Positions 62,791 to 64,000 of a DNA stretch of 64,000 nucleotides are shown piece by piece. The stretch covers positions 70,952,631-71,016,630 of the forward strand of contig NC_088172.1 of assembly GCF_028769735.1 (NCBI RefSeq). Direction: 5' to 3'. Below the pieces are notes generated by a model. The model searched no databases. It saw only the letters and a list, made by a program, of their open reading frames with translations, and was not told the DNA's origin. The DNA comes from Zonotrichia leucophrys gambelii. Taxonomy: Eukaryota; Chordata; Aves; Passeriformes; Passerellidae. Position 1 is the stretch's first letter, and each line of letters starts with the position of its first letter. The position numbers and the translations under genes are program-made.

Positions 62791-64000
62791 GGTGTGTGTT
62801 TCTATGCTTGGTGTTTTGCTTCGGTTTATTTCCTGTGTGTAGGAATGCATTCTGGATGAGGCAACGGGACAGCTGGCAGCTGGTTGGAAAATAACCTGTT
62901 GAGGTGCTGCCAGGGAACAGCTTTGCCGTGCAAGAATTCCCCCTGCAGCGCTTCCACCCGGGCAGGCCTGCCCGCTCCCGGCTGTTGGCGGCAGTTTGGC
63001 TGTGCCAGCCCCGGGCCAGCGGCTGCTGCTGCTGGGGAAGCCTGTCCCACCTTAGGGAACGGCACCACACAGGTCCCTGCATGGGGTGCCAGCGTGGCGC
63101 CTAAAGATGCCGAAGTCTGTAGGTTTTCACTCCGAAGCATTCCGTGAACGGGGACCTGCACGAAGGAGGAGGAGGAGGCGCATGCAAAAGATTCGGTTCA
63201 GTTCGGCTTTCCCAGCTTCTCTGTTACCTTCTGGAGCGTGTCCTGCAGTTACCTCTGAGCGCAGCAGCCACAGCACGGGGATTGAATTATCCATCAGCAA
63301 GTGTTCCTAATAAAGCCAAAGTCAATAACTCCGCTGTAACTCCACTATTTTGAGACTCTATATAATAATGGATTATTTGAAACTCCAAAGGTGAATATTT
63401 TGTAGAGCAAGTGAATCTCAAAGGCATTTGAATGAAAACCTGAATGGCGTTATAGAACAAGATTTTTAGGTGTATATACCAACGACTGTTTTGGAATTGA
63501 TGATTTTCCCCAAGCTGAAGTTTAACAGTGTCTTGTTCATTGATAATGTTTTGAGAAACACAAGGTATTTTTTAACGGCCATCTAGCAAATTTTCTTAAT
63601 TTGATTTGCGTTTAATACTGCTAATGTCAATTAGAAATTAATCGTTAACTGCAATTCACAAAGCTGGAGGAAACTTTGTCTTTTACCAAAAAACTGGAAG
63701 TTCACTCCAGGTCACTTTCAGTTCAAAAAACGACACCTTTGATAGCAATCTCCTTATCTGATAGAAGACACAGTCTTCTATCATGAGTCACATGCAAGGC
63801 CAAAGCAGTTGTGCCCAAAAGCTTCGCATATGGTAAGTAAAACTACAGAAGACAAGCCTTTAGGGAGAGAGGTGGATTCTGAGAAGAAACAGAAATAGCT
63901 AAGGATCCTGTAGTTAAGGCAATAAGAGGAGTTTTAATAAAATTACTCTAGCTGGTTCTAATAAAATGTGCTGGTTTTGCTTGATAAGACAGAAAAGGTG
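62791..64000. other. sequence upstream of the NANP CpG island
   Basis: GC content falls through 62800-63250 to AT-rich sequence by 63350. Several overlapping frames exist on both strands without domains. A plus-strand AATAAA occurs at 63309-63314, which could end a divergent transcript from the CpG island, but no splice structure is seen. Confidence 0.45.

Noticed and set aside
62264..63082. Minus-strand 272-codon frame running into NANP exon 1 region
   Set aside because: It is in a different frame from NANP, ends within exon 1, and is Arg/Pro/Ala-rich as expected for a CpG island.

Overview
The window is vertebrate nuclear DNA, almost certainly from a bird and probably a songbird. The evidence is an intron-containing, CpG-island-associated NANP gene near the right end, several CR1 LINE fragments (the dominant bird retrotransposon) and three LTR-like elements in otherwise AT-rich, gene-poor sequence. 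There are no bacterial features, operons, CRISPR arrays or tRNA/rRNA genes that I can see. The species call is an inference; no alignment was possible.

Layout. 1-11.3 kb is gene-less and AT-rich, with low-complexity T/G-rich and A/C-rich blocks and a (TTA)17 microsatellite. 11.3-13.9 kb holds two minus-strand CR1 pieces and a complete solo LTR (13304-13886) bounded by a perfect 5-bp target duplication. 13.9-39 kb is unique-looking intergenic sequence with one CpG-retaining block near 22.6 kb, ancient LINE-like traces near 33 kb and one isolated minus-strand candidate exon at 35527-35764. 39.6-41.4 kb holds a minus-strand CR1 fragment and a probable plus-strand LTR. 45.7-45.9 kb is a 223-base uninterrupted homopurine tract built on GGGAA. 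48.8-54.6 kb has three CR1 fragments, two of which are near-identical and in opposite orientation. 57.9-58.2 kb is a minus-strand LTR. 61.36-62.32 kb is NANP on the minus strand, two coding exons joined across a 171-base intron, inside a CpG island reaching to about 62.8 kb.

The only gene I can name is NANP, the sialic-acid pathway phosphatase. Nothing here resembles a multi-gene system. The most unusual items are the orphan exon, the inverted CR1 pair sharing a disabling frameshift, the homopurine tract and the very compact NANP intron. Most other open reading frames are chance or antisense shadows of CR1.
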